A stretch of 64,000 nt of DNA. Source: DASPSR01 sp035516175 (GTDB taxonomy: Bacteria > Nitrospirota > UBA9217). Where the stretch lies: NCBI GenBank assembly GCA_035516175.1, contig DATJAO010000008.1, positions 1-64,000 on the forward strand, in the 5' to 3' direction. Below, in pieces: positions 63,053-64,000 of this stretch (position 1 is the first letter of the stretch; each line of letters starts with the position of its first letter). Below the pieces are notes generated by a model that saw only the letters and a program-made list of their open reading frames with translations, was not told the origin of the DNA and ran no database searches. A program made the position numbers and the translations under genes.

Positions 63053-63933
63053 CTAGTGGTAGTCTCGCTCGTCCGGAGATTAGCATCTGCAATTTTTTCC
63101 ACGGTCACATCGCAGAGCAGCGTTTCGCCTCCAAAAGCGTTTCCAAAGTCCACTGTGAAGCTCTTATCGTCAACGTAGGAAATCCGCCCGACCATGCCTG
63201 TCGCGCGGACGAGCGCGCCTTTGCGCGCATCGATGTCCAGTATGTAATTATCGCCCTCTTCCCTGATGCGGCCCGGACCGAAAAGGGTCTCTTTGGTCCC
63301 CGGTGTGACGAAAATCTTGATCGTTACGTCCTTGTCCGAAATCGACTCCACTTTGCCAGGAAAATCGGTATCGTAAGTATATGCCTGTCCGATCTCAGGA
63401 GTTTGGTTCGTCAGGTACTCGTAGGTGTGCTTTTGCATTACGACCACTTTGGGTTGCGTGCGGACCCGATTCAGACGCGCGAGATATTTCTCGGGAACAG
63501 ATGGCACGGCATCCTCGGACTTGATCTCTGCCGTGCGCCTCTCGCCCTCCTTCATGCCGACAATCGCCTGCCCGAGTTGATTCTGGATTTCGTCTTCGAA
63601 GGAACGCTCGCTGAAAGGCGTCAGCTCCGGCCGCTTCGCCTCCGCAGGGCTTATTGCGGAGAGTGACAGGGGACCAGACTCCAACCGCTGCACATAAATA
63701 TTCGATTTAGGCAGGTTATCCGCGACATGATCAGTTGCGGCCGCAACATCACCAGACGGGAGCCGGCACAAATAACGAATGGACGCCGTATCTCCGGGCT
63801 GTATCAGTCTTTCCGTGGCTGCCGCGGGAGCGTGATCTGCCTGCAGCATCTGATGCGTTCCCGTGGCGGCGCATCCCGCAATAGTCCAGACACTAACGAA
63901 GATAGGAAGCAGCCACTGGAGCATTATCGGCAT
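63049..63933 (-). CDS. SlyD-type FKBP peptidyl-prolyl isomerase, predicted lipoprotein
   Basis: The roughly 295-residue protein has a lipobox (WTIAGCAA, near residue 18) after a hydrophobic leader. Its layout is FKBP-like with a chaperone insertion: LIQPGDTASIRYLCRLPSGDV (about 45-65), FEDEIQNQLGQAIVGMKEGERRTAEI (about 112-137) and VDFGNAFGGETLLCDVTVEKI close to the end. The last matches the closing strand of SlyD-type FKBP (VDFNHPLAG). The insert-like central part (about 150-260) is longer than in SlyD. It may chaperone TpsA or TpsB in the periplasm. The ATG at 63933 is my choice; a longer frame reads to the window edge, so the start remains open. Confidence 0.72.
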   Translation of the reverse strand: MPIMLQWLLPIFVSVWTIAGCAATGTHQMLQADHAPAAATERLIQPGDTASIRYLCRLPSGDVAAATDHVADNLPKSNIYVQRLESGPLSLSAISPAEAKRPELTPFSERSFEDEIQNQLGQAIVGMKEGERRTAEIKSEDAVPSVPEKYLARLNRVRTQPKVVVMQKHTYEYLTNQTPEIGQAYTYDTDFPGKVESISDKDVTIKIFVTPGTKETLFGPGRIREEGDNYILDIDARKGALVRATGMVGRISYVDDKSFTVDFGNAFGGETLLCDVTVEKIADANLRTSETTTR

Positions 63934-64000
63934 ATCATTCTTATCCGGTAACTCCTGCTGAATATCCTTTTCCCTGCAGACTTGGATCAAGGCCTTATCC

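Overview
The window suggests a Gram-negative bacterium with a double membrane, probably a Desulfobacterota/Deltaproteobacteria- or Nitrospirota-type lineage. The basis is the exosortase-type exopolysaccharide locus, the two-partner secretion genes, the Ton genes and the style of the genes. Taxonomy cannot be settled from the sequence alone. Nearly everything from 4.3 kb to the right edge lies on the minus strand with tight spacing and several 4-base overlaps, so the window reads right to left as one or a few very long operons.

Left edge (1-4.2 kb) is a decayed, mobile-element-scarred border. It holds the right end of an insertion sequence, a tRNA-Gly(GCC) with a near-consensus promoter and a terminator, a clearly recognisable but broken methylglyoxal synthase gene, a repetitive LEA-like protein gene, a second transposase remnant, and a plus-strand FkbM-type methyltransferase.

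4.2-43 kb is the exopolysaccharide/exosortase locus. Read from its far end (right to left) it contains galE, remnants of glmS and of a YdcF-type gene, a nucleotide-sugar dehydrogenase, a GT2 transferase, a YdcF/ElyC-type protein, a flippase, an acyltransferase, a tandem double GT4, further GT4 enzymes, a LamG-GHL10 hydrolase-like protein, an O-antigen-ligase/polymerase-like protein, AsnB, a beta-helix lipoprotein, a two-domain oxidoreductase, a heparinase-like protein, WecG-, WecB- and WecA-type enzymes, an exosortase fused to EpsI, a PrsT-type TPR lipoprotein, a Wza-like exporter, a TIGR03016-type outer-membrane protein, a Wzz-like chain-length protein and a BY-kinase. A 45-codon gene and a strong terminator close the operon. 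The enzymes fit assembly on undecaprenyl phosphate, with GlcNAc first and ManNAc/ManNAcA next, then flipping, polymerisation and export. No exosortase substrate is visible in the window.

43.3-64 kb is a second module: a SlyD-type FKBP lipoprotein, a TpsB (FhaC-like) pore, a 3540-residue TpsA exoprotein, an ExbB protein with a DUF2341-LamG ectodomain, ExbD, TonB, a porin, a coiled-coil membrane protein and a parvulin-type isomerase. A NusG/RfaH-like (UpxY-type) antiterminator sits exactly between this module and the polysaccharide genes. This linked TpsB-TpsA / lectin-ExbB-ExbD-TonB / porin / two-isomerase set is the best candidate for a poorly described system here: a Ton-associated giant exoprotein secretion or display apparatus, perhaps co-expressed with the exopolysaccharide.
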